Below, in pieces: positions 10,256-21,900 of a stretch of DNA of 64,000 bases. The translations under genes were made by a program, and so were the position numbers. This stretch comes from Lepas anatifera (Eukaryota > Arthropoda > Thecostraca > Lepadidae): NCBI GenBank assembly GCA_034440635.1, contig JAOTON010002229.1, forward strand, positions 682,001-746,000, in the 5' to 3' direction. The notes beneath the pieces are model-generated. The model searched no databases. It was given only the letters and a program-made list of their open reading frames with translations, and was not told the DNA's origin. Each line of letters begins with the position of its first letter. The stretch's first letter is position 1.

Positions 10256-11934
10256 GAAAATTGGCTGTGATGTAGATCACCAAAGACCCCACCCACCCAC
10301 CAAGCGGCGTTTTTCTACGCCTCTTAGTTTACGAAATCTTAGGGGCCTACCAGGCCCCCTCCAGTGCGCGTTAGTTCCAGACCCCTATCCCGTGTAGGTG
10401 TTAAGAAAATACATAGGTAGGAAATATACGAAGACCCAGCTGAATTTTTGCACAACATTCACTAAACTTTTATGATCTTGTAAGGTAGGTAACACGCCAC
10501 ATCTCATTACATGATACAACTCACCCAAATAGTGAGGTGAGTTGAAACGACTTAAATGAGTTAATGTGTCATTCCATTGACGGTCTGTCTGATTTGGCAC
10601 TTTGTCAGCAGACAATCGAAGATTTTAGCTGTCCGCAGTTCTAAAAATATCATGCCCGTTGTCCTTAGTTATCGTACAATTCGGCTCAGAGTCAAAGCTC
10701 GTACAACCCACCACACTTCCCGACATGCGCATTGCATGCATTCATACCACTTCTGTGTAAACAGAATACTGTTTAAACACTGTTAAACACTGTAATGTTC
10801 TGTTTAAAATTAACTGTTTAAAAATAATTAGTTATATTATTTTCAAAGCTATTTTAGACCCCACTCGCACGTGAAAGCGTGTGTCAAAATTTTAGCAACA
10901 GACGCTAACACGCAACGGATACTTTTCACAGGGTTACTCCTGGCTACTATGATTTGGAATAATAAGATGCTACATGAAGGGTCCACCGTTGGACCACTCG
11001 GTTACGTAAATATTTGTGTCAGAACGAGGAGGGATAGAGTTCGGCCTCATTTCTGATATCCAGGATTGAGGAACGCTGCCAAACCCGCCCCCACGCCAGT
11101 CCTTGGGTGCCCGTCGGCGGGAGACTGGGTCAGTGAGAAGGCGGCAGACCGTCAACTGGTTGGAGCGGGTCCGAACCGTCAGCTGTCCCTGCCTGTCAGC
11201 GCCGCCTGCACATTGGCGCGTTCGTTGAAACTCTCCCGCATTGCGACAGAAGGCGTATTCCTGCTGCCACTCTCCTATATTTCCCGTCCGACCCGCGCTA
11301 AGTCACGTACTTAGCCAGAGTTCCAGAGTTCATGACGCGTCATTTGTGGTAGTGGCTCTGGGGAGCGACTCTTTGGGTGTCGGCACGACTTCGCATGGAA
11401 AACGCTGCTTTTGACAGCTGGATCGAACCTGTGTAAAACTGAGGTCTTAATTGTCTGGAACGAACAGGGAAAATGTACGGATATCACGGGCCGCAACAAT
11501 TAGCCCATCAAACGCAGACGCCGCGAGTTCAGACCAAACGTTACTAAACTTGGTGGAAATTAAGGAGGCAAAGAACAGTACGGAACACAATACTGCAGAA
11601 AAAGACCGGGTTGGCCTCCTCCGCATTTAATGTAGGTGCCCGTGCAAGTTCTGGCGCGCTCACAGGTGGCTCCAGGAATTCCGATGAAATTCGGGCGCCA
11701 TTTGGGTCAGGAGGGGGTGTCAGGGGGCGAGGTTTCAGGGGGCGTCGGGGCAGTTCCAGGAGGAGCGCGGGGGCACCTGGTGGTTCGACAGGAGTAAGTA
11801 CTGTCCATTGCACCCCTGGATCTGCTTGTGGGTGCACAGCAGAAGATTCTAAACAGCAAGCGCAGTCGCTGCAAAAGATGAGGCAAGGAGTCTGCCCATT
11901 CTCGACGAGCCTAGACTGTTTTTCTACATCAAGT
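10256..11934. other. No recognised gene
   Basis: A hairpin GGGGCCTACCAGGCCCC near 10341-10357 resembles the subterminal hairpins of the TTAA elements. A GC-rich open frame at 11611-12000 has low complexity and no recognisable domain. Nothing else was supported. Confidence 0.4.
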
Positions 11935-12235
11935 ACTCATTCTGGGGCGACTGGTCACTACATAGCTGACGTCACTACAAGACGACTGATCACTGGCTGA
12001 CGTCACCCTGGGACGACTGATCACTCACAACGTCACCCTGATGCCATTGATCACTAGCTGATGTCACCCTGAGGCGACCGACCACTAACCAATATCACCT
12101 CGAGGCGAATGATCGCTAGCTGATATCATCCTGAGGCGATTGATCACTAGCTGATGTCACCCTGAGGCGACAAAACACCACCTGACATCACCCTTAGGCG
12201 ACTAGTCACTAGTTCATGTCACCTTGAGGAGGTTC
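11935..12235 (+). repeat. Minisatellite, about 31-bp unit, roughly nine copies
   Basis: Degenerate copies of a unit containing GATCACTAGCTGATGTCACC and CTGAGGCGA repeat with visible point changes. The array ends just before a SINE. Confidence 0.8.
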
Positions 12236-12245
12236 ACGAGCTGAC

Positions 12246-12456
12246 GAAGTAGCGGTGAGGGGCGCGGTAGTGGAGTGGTCAGCGTAGCTGTCTGCCACGC
12301 AGCCGACCCGGGTTCAAGGCCCGGAGGCTTCCCTGCACAAGGAGCAAGCTGGCTCCCGAGAAACCCTTCCAACAGGGAAAGAGTTGGCGACGCCATATGA
12401 CCCTGGCAGTTGGTGCGTCGATAAGCCCCAAAAATTATTATAGAAGTAGCGGTGAG
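12246..12456 (+). mobile_element. tRNA-derived SINE with 14-bp target duplication
   Basis: GAAGTAGCGGTGAG at 12246-12259 is repeated exactly at 12443-12456, bracketing a 183-bp body. The head contains pol III-like boxes: A box TGGAGTGGTCAGCG (about 12271-12284) and B box GGGTTCAAGGCCC (about 12310-12322). The tail ends in an A/T-rich ATTATTATA-type run. The intact duplication indicates a fairly recent insertion. Confidence 0.9.
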
Positions 12457-13374
12457 CCGGCCATTTTCACTGAGTCACGCGTGCATACCAGTTGGTATGC
12501 GTCATGCGAGAAACCGGAGACCAGTCACCGTCGTACCTGAATTAAAGTTGGTAGAAATGTATGTGCTCAGCTGGCTCGGTAGATGGCCGGATGAGAATAT
12601 ACCATCCACTCCCCACACACAGACAGTCAGGCGTGACTCCCACAGCTAGGGCAGCCAGCAGCTTGTCTCCGCTGTCCTTCCATGCACGGCAGAGTATCTG
12701 GGCGCAGCGGCTGCGCACTTCCCAGCTAATGCCACCGTCAGACGCTGTCTGCACTGCCAAACCGGATGCGGAATGCAAATGCTCTTAGATGAATAAAGAA
12801 ACAACGCTGCTAAGCATCCGCAGATTTCCGCAGCTCGCTTGCCTTTTATAAGAATTGGCTCGGCACCGCGCCGTGAGCCAGACTTGAAACCCCGCGGACA
12901 CATGGCATTCGGTTACAACATTGTGTGATACTTGTGTACAAATCAAGTCCCTGGAACACAGCAATGTGCATCTTGGGAAGGGTAGCTGTAGTGTCGCCCA
13001 ATGAACCCCCCGGTGAAATTCAGGGGGTGACATTGAGCAATGCGCTTCCTGCTACTCCCCTCTCCCCGTACGAGGGATACCCCGCATGAGGACAGAAGTG
13101 GTCAACTACGCTGCCCAAGATCCACCGGACCAACCTTGTGACTGTGTCACGGGCTGCCCAGCACAACCAGAGTTCTCTCAGGCAACTTTTAGTCATGTAT
13201 GCCCACCTAAAGAAAACCAAACCGTAACAGAAACTACATTATAGGGAACAGTCATTTCTTTTATTTCCGAGAGCTCATATCAGCGTCGCCCAGATGTTTT
13301 TAGCACAACACGATAAGGTCAGTCCTCATTAGGCAGCAACCAGCCCGCAGGTAATCATATCCAAGGTGGCAGTC
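12457..13374. other. No recognised feature
   Basis: No coding or repeat signal that I can support. Confidence 0.4.
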
Positions 13375-13605
13375 AGCGGCATAAACAGACGATAGCAGGT
13401 CCGACACAAACAGACGACAGCAGGTCCAACACAAACGGACGACAGCAGGTCCGACACAAACGGACAACAGCAGGTCCAACACAAACGGACGACAGCTGGT
13501 CCGACACAAACGGACGACAGCAGGTCCAACACAAACAGACGATAGCTGGTCCGATACAAACGGACGACATCAGGTCGGACACAAACACACGACAGCAAGT
13601 CTTGA
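13375..13605 (+). repeat. Minisatellite, 25-bp unit, about nine copies
   Basis: The unit GGACGACAGCAGGTCCGACA plus CAAAC repeats with scattered substitutions. It is stop-poor in several minus-strand frames, which creates long spurious open frames. Confidence 0.85.
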
Positions 13606-14168
13606 CTGGAATCCCATTCACTGTAGCCGACGGCTCCGCTCTCGGCAGCCTCAGTACCTATAGCAACATAACACAGACTGAAGGCAACACCATCAGCCAA
13701 GCAAAAACCGAGCCTTCAGATGCGCGGAATGACGGTATCGGTAGCACGGAATGGTTCAAAGGCGAAAAACGCGCCGTACTTATTGAATTTCTGCTCCAGA
13801 AAAAGTGCGTATCCGTCGTTCCACGTCTCGTTATCCGGCACAAAATCGGCTGTTTTTAGGTTGAGTGTGTGAGATGAGATACGAGCCAGCCCTGTTGCCA
13901 GACGTCCAATCACCGGTTGTGCAGTCCGCGCCACCTGGCGTCCGACCACGGCAGCGGGGAAACCGAGCGATCCGCCCCCGCAGCCTACCAACTTCTCACC
14001 GCCGATGTGACGGGCTGACAGTCGAGTTTTCACGCTCAGACAAGTTGGAGGCTTCCGTTGGAGGGCGAACCCAACTTTGGCGGCGGCCGTCAGAGAGCTC
14101 GTTTGGGGAATGCAGCCGTAATGGCTGTAATGGAGCATCGAAGCGGCTGACACCGCCTGCCGCCGGCT
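13606..14168 (-). other. Unassigned minus-strand open frame between two minisatellites
   Basis: A minus-strand frame stays open through this non-repetitive island and ends in a stop near 13716-13718. It includes the stretch ETWNDGYALFLEQKFNKYGA and looks compositionally like coding sequence. I recognise no family. It could be a terminal exon of an unknown gene downstream of VPS45 or chance; the upstream part of the frame is repeat sequence and should not be counted. Confidence 0.25.
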
Positions 14169-14515
14169 GACGTCCACGCACGGGGCAAACACACCACAGT
14201 CCCGTCCACGCACGAGGCAAATCACACCACAGTCCCGTCCACGCACGGGGCAAACACACCACAGTCCCGTCCACGCACGGGGCAAACACACCACAGTCCC
14301 GTCCACGCACGGGGCAAACACACCACAGTCCCGTCCACGCACGGGGCAAACACACCACGTCACAGTATCGTCCACGCACGGGGCAAACACACCACGTCAC
14401 AGTATCGTCCACGCACGGGGCAAACACACCACGTCACAGTATCGTCCACGCACGGGGCAAACACACCACGTCACAGTATCGTCCACGCATGGGGTAAACA
14501 CACCAGTCAGTCCTT
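14169..14515 (+). repeat. Minisatellite, 32-bp unit and a 37-bp variant
   Basis: Copies of GTCCACGCACGGGGCAAACA plus CACCACAGTCCC. The later copies carry an insert giving CACGTCACAGTATC. Roughly ten copies in all. Confidence 0.85.
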
Positions 14516-14519
14516 ACCG

Positions 14520-14715
14520 GCGGTAGGTGAGCACGGCCGGGTCACCGACTCACCAGTTGTAACTGATCTGTCGTACGTACGCCATACAAACCGCGTGGAC
14601 TGGGCTACCGGACTCACCAGTTGTAACTGATCTGTCGTACGGAATCCATACATACCGCGTGGACTGGGCTACCGGACTCACCAGTTGTAACTGATCTGTC
14701 GTACGTACGCCATAT
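14520..14715 (+). repeat. Tandem repeat, about 69-bp unit, about three copies
   Basis: The block ACTCACCAGTTGTAACTGAT, CTGTCGTACG and CCGCGTGGACTGGGCTACCG recurs at about 14549, 14612 and 14677. Confidence 0.8.
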
Positions 14716-15773
14716 GCACCGGGCAGGCTAGGTTACAGCTGGTAATACAGAACAGACAGCCCTGAGAAGAACGATCACACTTCAGCACAAAAAAATAGCG
14801 ATGATTCCAACTCAGTAGTGACGCTTGGTATGTTTTGCATTCCTTGGAGTCAGGAAAACCTCGGAAAAACAAACATTATGATGAATTTAGCTTGTTTAAT
14901 GAAGTCGCTGCTCGTCGGCGGAGATATTCTGGGCATAAGACATGGTGTGTCACCCGCAAATAACGACAGATGAACAAAACACCTGCAGAATGAATATAAT
15001 CACATACAATCCACCATTTCCTCCTTTGCGACAAAGCTCAAAGTATCATGATCCTCCCACAAGCATCAACAGCACGCGAAACTCCCGTCAACCGGCGAGG
15101 GATCAGATGCACACCCATCAAACACCTGTCCAAGCAAGATGCACAGAGATCCGGCTCAGGCGTAGATGCAGCCGGACTTCACGTATCGGGAGACCAAGGG
15201 ATCATACAAAGATAAAAACTCATATAAGTTTATAATGGCGGAATTTATATATAGCATTTCTAGTGCACGGTACACGAAGACGAGCCTTCAGACCAGTCAG
15301 GGACAAAGCAAGTCGCTACCGGAGCCGAAGGTATCTCGTTCGTGATTCGAAGAACTTATGGGAAAAACTTGTGAATGGAACTCGTAATTCTAGTCCATAT
15401 TTCTTACATTCCGTTTCTTTGGCAACACCACACATTACTTTTTGCAGCACGTTATCATACACAAAAGCACACCAACGCAAGTTTTATATTCTGAAATCTC
15501 CAAGTCTAAGTATCAAAGCACAGAAGCCTCCGCCAAATCTTACAATAAATACCCAAATGAGATGGCCGGCGAATCCTCGCGGACCATAGCGTCAAGCAAG
15601 CTGTGCCTTGTGGTTTGTCCCAAACAAGACGTGGTTGTCATTACTTTGCTACATTCACGTCTTGTATGTTGACGCACTCCTCTACTAAGAAACTGTTTCC
15701 CATTCTTCCGACACCCGGCCAGTTCTGACAGCGGCGCGATGCGAGCAGTCCCGGTGCATGCCTCCAGACATGT
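14716..15773. other. Probable VPS45 3' UTR and downstream flank; no further features
   Basis: This stretch follows the VPS45 stop on the minus strand. No canonical AATAAA was found on that strand here. No other gene was recognised. Confidence 0.4.
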
Positions 15774-15975
15774 TCAGCTGCGCGTGCTGCGAGCCAGGCT
15801 GGCGTGGGTAAGCTGCGTGGCGGCGGCCACCTCCTCCAGGAAGGAGGCCGTGTTGTGCACGCTGGTTCCGCCCAGAAGCACCCGCACGCCCGGCGTGCTG
15901 CTGTTGATGTGGTGGACCGCCTGAGACTCCTCGTAGGTGACGCCTCCCACTATGAAGACTAGCACCTCGGTGGGT
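15774..15975 (-). CDS. VPS45: VPS45 exon 11 (terminal) with stop codon
   Basis: 202 nt including TGA. It completes the split Arg codon, then encodes [36 protein letters not shown] and [11 protein letters not shown], ending LARSTRS. Acceptor ACTGCCCGCAG. The C-terminus is a few residues shorter than in human VPS45 but equally basic and serine-rich. Confidence 0.95.
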
Positions 15976-18900
15976 CTGCGGGCAGTGAACGGCTGTGTCA
16001 GCCCAGTGCCCGCCAGCGGCGGCACACGCGCGCGGTAGACACTGAGGACTGTGTGTAGAGACAGAGGACTGTGGGCTGGACTATGTACAGAGACAGATAA
16101 CTGTGGACTGGACTGTGTCCGGCACACACGAACGGTAGAGACAGGGGCGTGTGGACTGGACTATGTGCAGAGACACAGACTGGACTATGCGCAGAGGCAC
16201 AGACTGGACTATGTGCAGAGACATAGACTGAACTATGTGCAGAGACAGAGGACTGTGGACTGGATTGTGTGCGGCACACACGCACGGTAGAGGCAGGGGC
16301 CTGTGGGCTGGACTATGTGCAGAGACATAGACTGGACTATGTGCAGAGACACAGACTGAACTATGTGCAGAGACAGAGGACTGTGTGCAGATACAGAGGC
16401 CTGTGAACTGGACTCTGACAGTGCAGAGACAGAGGACTATGGAATGGACTGAGTGCGCGCCCACGTGCGGTAGAGAACTCTGCAGCAGCGACTGGTCCAG
16501 GGCCTGGCGCCGGTGCCGGGAGCACAGACGGATCGTCAGCGGACAACGCTCGGGCTTCGGCACCATATCTATGTAGCCCCACCTAGGCGAAATGCAAACA
16601 AGAGCCGCGTTGTCACGAGCGGAAATATTGCCCAGCCCGGGACTGGTCAATACGCGCGGTGTCAAGGTTCAATTTTCCGGGGGTAATCTGGAAGATAAGG
16701 CTACAGCACGAATAGCCTTCGTCTTCTTTCCGACTCATTTTTCTTTTCCAACTCCGATTGGTTTGTCTGCCAAGCGCACCAAGCAACAAGACCAGTGGAG
16801 TGGGAGTTAAGCACAACACTGGATTTGATCTTCTAAATAGATGGAAGTTGAATCCAAAAGAAAACAACAGCTATTCGTGGTGTACAGTGTTGTATACAGC
16901 TTGCCCCGGCAAAGTCAGTCCTGGCAACGTGCCCGTTGGCCAACTTCGTCTAACCGTGGGAATGGCTGTCAATGCCACTGCGTGAAAACGGGACTAAGAT
17001 CGTGTAAAATTACTATATTTGTTCATAACAACCCATACTTTGGTCCCTCGCTTAAAAGACATGTTGATCAGGAAAATAAAATATAATGTAGCACTTCGCA
17101 TAACATGCTTCTACCAGCATTTTTCACATCCCCGCTCCTCTAATGGCCCTTACAACTTCTCTATGACAGCCTAGACAGACGCTGCGCTCGGTCTGCCCTC
17201 TTCACTTTTGACCTCTGACCCTAGCCTGACGGGTTGGCTGTATACACCTTTGCTGAAGTAGGAATGGGTGGTCTGCTGTGGTAGGAGTGGTTGGTCTGCT
17301 GTGGTAGGAGTGGGTGGTCTGCTGTGGTAGGAGTGGGTGATCTGCTGTTGTAGGAGTGGGTGGTCTGCTGTGGTAGGAGTGGGTGGTCTGCTGTAGTAGG
17401 AGTGGGTGGTCTGCTGTGGTAGGAGTGGGTGGTCTGCTGTGGTAGGAGTGGGTGATCTGCTGTTGTAGGAGTGGGTGGTCTGCTGTGGTAGGAGTGGGTG
17501 GTCTGCTGTAGTAGGAGTGGGTGGTCTGCTGTGGTAGGAGTGGGTGGTCTGCTGTGGTAGGAGTGGGTGGTCTGCTGTGGTATGAGTGGGTGGTCTGCTG
17601 TGGTAGGAGTGGGTGGTCTGCTGTGGTAGGAGTGGGTGGTCTGCTGTGGTAGGAGTGGGTGATCTGCTGTTGTAGGAGTGGGTGATCTGCTGTTGTAGGA
17701 GTGGGTGGTCTGCTGTTGTAGGAGTGGGTGGTCTGCTGTGGTAGGAGTGGGTGGTCTGCTGTAGTAGGAGTGGGTGGTCTGCTGTGGTAGGAGTGGGTGG
17801 TCTGCTGTGGTAGGAGTGGGTGGTCTGCTGTGGTAGGAGTGGGTGGTCTGCTGTGGTAGGAGTGGGTGGTCTGCTGTGGTAGGAGTGGGTGGTCTGCTGT
17901 GGTATGAGTGGGTGGTCTGCTGTGGTAGGAGTGGGTGGTCTGCTGTGGTGGGGGTGAGTGGTCTGCTGTGGTAGGAGTGGGTGGTCTGCTGTGGTAGGAG
18001 TGGGTGGTCTGCTGTGGTAGGAGTGGGTGATCTGCTGTTGTAGGAGTGGGTGATCTGCTGTTGTAGGAGTGAGTGGTCTGCTGTGGTAGGAGTGGGTGGT
18101 CTGCTGTGGTAGGAGTGGGTGGTCTGCTGTGGTAGGAGTGGGTGGTCTGCTATGGTAGGAGTGGGTGGTCTGCTGTGGTAGGAGTGGGTGGTCTGCTGTG
18201 GTAGGAGTGGGTGGTCTGCTATGGTAGGAGTGGGTGGTCTGCTGTGGTAGGAGTGGGTGGTCTGCTGTGGTAGGAGTGGGTGGTCTGCTGTGGTAGGAGT
18301 GGGTGGTCTGCTGTGGTATGAGTGGGTGGTCTGCTGTGGTGGGGGTGGGTGGTCTGCTGTGGTAGGAGTGAGTGGTCTGCTGTGGTAGGAGTGGGTGGTC
18401 TGCTGTGGTAGGAGTGGGTGGTCTGCTGTGGTAGGGAAGGTTGCTCTGTTGTGGTAGAGGAGGCGGTCTACCATGATAGAGTTCGGTGGTGCCGGAGCTC
18501 ACCTGAACGGTTGGCTGTATCCTCCACTGCTGTGGTAGGAGTGAGTGGTCTGCTGTGGTAGGAGTGGGTGGTCTGCTGTGGTGGGGGTGGGTGGTCTGCT
18601 GTGGTAGGATTGGGTGGTCTGCTGTGGTAAGAGTGGGTGGTCTGCTGTTGTAGGAGTGGGTGGTCTGCTGTGGTAGGAGTGGGTGGTCTGCTGTGGTAGG
18701 AGTGGGTGGTCTGCTGTGGTAGGGAAGGTTGCTCTGTTGTGGTAGAGGAGGCGGTCTACCATGATAGAGTTCGGTGGTGCCGGAGCTCACCTGAACGGTT
18801 GGCTGTATCCTCCACTGCTGTGGTAGGGGTAGGTGGTCTCCCGCAGTCGACCTTTCAGTAAATCATCCAGCACCCGCGCCAATAGCGGCTTATGCTGGGT

Positions 18901-21900
18901 GTAGATGTTGTCGACGCCTTTCACCCCCTGAAATCGTCCAGGAGGCGTTCCAGCCACACAGTGCTACCAATGTGGGCCCGTTGGCCGCCGGTGAGGTAGC
19001 CCGCTGTGGCGTCCCGCTGCTGCACCCGCCCCGCTACTGCTACTTCAGCCCCGCTACTGCTACTCTCAGCCCCATTACTGCTACCGCGTACAGTGTCGAA
19101 CCGAAATCCACAGAGGAACGTCAGCGGTCGACTTTACAATGTTTGACTCGATTGGCTTCTCAACAGTGACTTTAAAATGTTTCCTCTGCTGAGTTTAAAA
19201 GGCTCGCTTAAAAACATTTCCCCTCAACGGCTTTAAAGTGCTTCACTCCTAGAAGGTTACTACATATTGTTTCCCAATCCAAACAGTAACTGTTGCATAC
19301 ATATTCCAGATATCTTCAATTCGTACCAAGTGATCTAGGAGAATGAATACGATTTCATATTCAAATTCAAAACAGCATACCTCGCGCCTGCATTTGAAGG
19401 GCGTGACTCCTGCAATAACGCGAGGCCTGGGTGCCAAGCCCCGGCTGACATTTCAGGTCGCACGATTGCGCCGCTCGGCGCGGAAGGAGCTGCTTATGCA
19501 AGCTGGCTCCATTAAGTCAGGACGACGGAGACGGATTTAAAGTCATCCGAAGTGAAAACAGTTGCAGATGATTCGCGCAAGCAGTCCGGACACTTAGCTA
19601 CTTAGCGAAGACAGATAAGGTGTCGTTTAAAGGTCAAACTATTAATTGTCTAATTGAATTGCCATCGCTGTTCAACTCCCTGTCTAAGCCAGTAAAACCA
19701 GCTGAATAATTGGCTTCGCCAGATTGCCATTTGCGACTTATTCGAGCCATCAGGGGCTGCATTTACAGTTTGCATTGCTAAGTTATATAAACCGCACTCC
19801 ACCGGCATCGGGAGGCAACTTTAGTTTCACATGGTACAGACACACATGATGAACATTGATTTCACTGGTACCGGATCAAAAGTTCGGCCACCTAGTATGA
19901 CACTGGGACCGCGGCGTGACCTCCATGCCACCAAATAATTTATTTTTCACTAGGGCAGCACATAAATATCCAAAGCGCGTTAAGAGCGGCATCGGGTTGA
20001 GTAATCGTTGTCAAATATTGAGGCTTGGACCCGGTCAGTCTGGTACGCCGCCTTTTCCGGGCGCGATGGGGTTCTATGCCTCCGTGTCTGGGTCTGCTCC
20101 CACACCACATCACCGGGCGGGTGCTTACCTTGAAGAAGCGTTTGGTGACGGCCACGGGGTCAGATTCTCCGAAGAGATCACTGCCACGGGAGCGCGCGCC
20201 GCCGTAGTCCAGCATCGGGTACACCAGCTGAAACCACACCACAGCTCGTGTGGCAGCCGTACAACGCTGTCGCCCACTGGAACACTGGTTGACAGCCTCA
20301 ACTCCGACACCGCACACTCTTCAGCTGCAGCCTCAACTCAGACACCGCACACTCTCTGGCTACGACCCCAGCTCAGACGCCACACACTCTCGGCCGGAGG
20401 CCCCAGCTCAGACGCCACACACTCTCGGTCACAAGCCCAAGCTCAGACCCCTTACACTCGCGGTCGGAGGTCCCATCTCAGACACCACACACTCTCTGGC
20501 TACGACCCCAGTTCAGACGCTACACGCTCTCGGCCAGAGGCCCCAGCTCAGACGCTACACACTCTCGGTCACAAGCCCCAGCTCAGACGCCACACACTCT
20601 CGGTCACAAGCCCCAGCTCAGACGCCACACACTCTCGGTCAGAGGCCCCAGCTCAGACGCCACACACTCTCGGTCACAAGCCCCAGCTCAGACGCCACAC
20701 ACTCTCGGTCACAAGCCCCAGCTCAGACGCCACACACTCTCGGTCACAAGCCCCAGCTCCGACGCCACACACTCTCGGTCACAAGCCCCAGCTCAGACGC
20801 CACACACTCTCAGCCAGAGGCCCCAGCTCAGACGCCACACTCTCGGTCAGAGGCCCCTGGTCAGACGCCACACACTGTCGGTCAGAGGCCCCAGCTCAGA
20901 CGCCACACACTCTCGGTCACAAGCCCCAGCTCAGACGCCACACACTCTCGGTCACAAGCCCCAGCTCAGACGCCACACACTCTCGGTCAGAGGCCCCAGC
21001 TCAGACACCACACACTCTCCGGCAGAGGCCCCAGTTCAGACGCCACACACTCTCGGTCACAGGCCCCAGCTCAGACGCCACACACTCTCCGTCACAAGCC
21101 CCAGCTCAGACGCCACACACTCTCCAGAACAGGCCCCAGCTCAGACGCCACACACTCTCGGTCACAAGCCCCAGCTCAGACGCCACACACTCTCGATCAG
21201 AGTTCCCAGCTCAGACGCCACACACTCTCCAAAACAGGCCCCAGCTCAGACGCCACACACTCTCGGCCAGAGGTCTCAGCTCAGAAATCGCGCACTTTCC
21301 GACAGCGGTCTCAGCTCAGAAATCGCGCACATTCCGACAGCGGTCTCAGCTCGGAAATCGCGCTCTCCGACAGCGGTCTCATCTCAGAAATCGCATACTC
21401 TGACAGCGGTCTCAGCTCAGAAATCGCACACTCTCCGACAGCGGTCTCAGCTCAGAAATCGCACACTCTCTGACAGCGGTCTCAGCTCAGAAATCGCACA
21501 CTCTCCGACAGCGGTCTCAGCTCAGAAATCGCACACTCTCCGACAGCGGTCTCAGCTCAGAAATCGCACACTCTCCGACAGCGGTCTCAGCTCAGAAATC
21601 GCGCTCTCCGACAGCGGTCTCAGCTCAGAAATCGCACACTTCCCGACTACTGACAGGCTCGACAATAGCAGTGCGGCAATCAATGATATAGGGCTGTGCA
21701 AACAGCAACCGACACGTACATACATGCCGGACAAGGATACGACGGTCACGCCCAGCCGAGAGCTCTCATGAATAATTGAGACGTGTCTGGATGCGACTAT
21801 TTCAGCTGCCGGGTCCAGGGCACACGCGCGCCCGTCCAGCGCCGGACCGGCACTCGGAGGTCGTTGAGGCTGATGTCAACAATGGAGCCGGTGTGAGACA

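Noticed and set aside
11611..12000. 129-codon GC-rich frame, glycine/arginine-rich start
   Set aside because: It resembles an RGG-like protein only in composition and runs into the 31-bp minisatellite; there is no splice or homology support.
14895..14900. ATTAAA on the minus strand as the VPS45 polyadenylation signal
   Set aside because: It is a weak variant about 870 bp after the stop, with no supporting downstream element; not annotated without transcript data.
17171..18790. A 539-codon minus-strand open frame of [22 protein letters not shown] repeats
   Set aside because: It is the 23-bp minisatellite read through: 23 is not a multiple of 3 and the unit has no stop, so all three phases stay open. 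The VPS45 frame itself meets TGA at the donor, so it is not an extension of the protein.
19916..21473. Plus-strand open frames of 495 and 407 codons rich in [19 protein letters not shown]
   Set aside because: Both are frames of the 35-bp minisatellite, overlapping each other and crossing VPS45 exon 9 in antisense.
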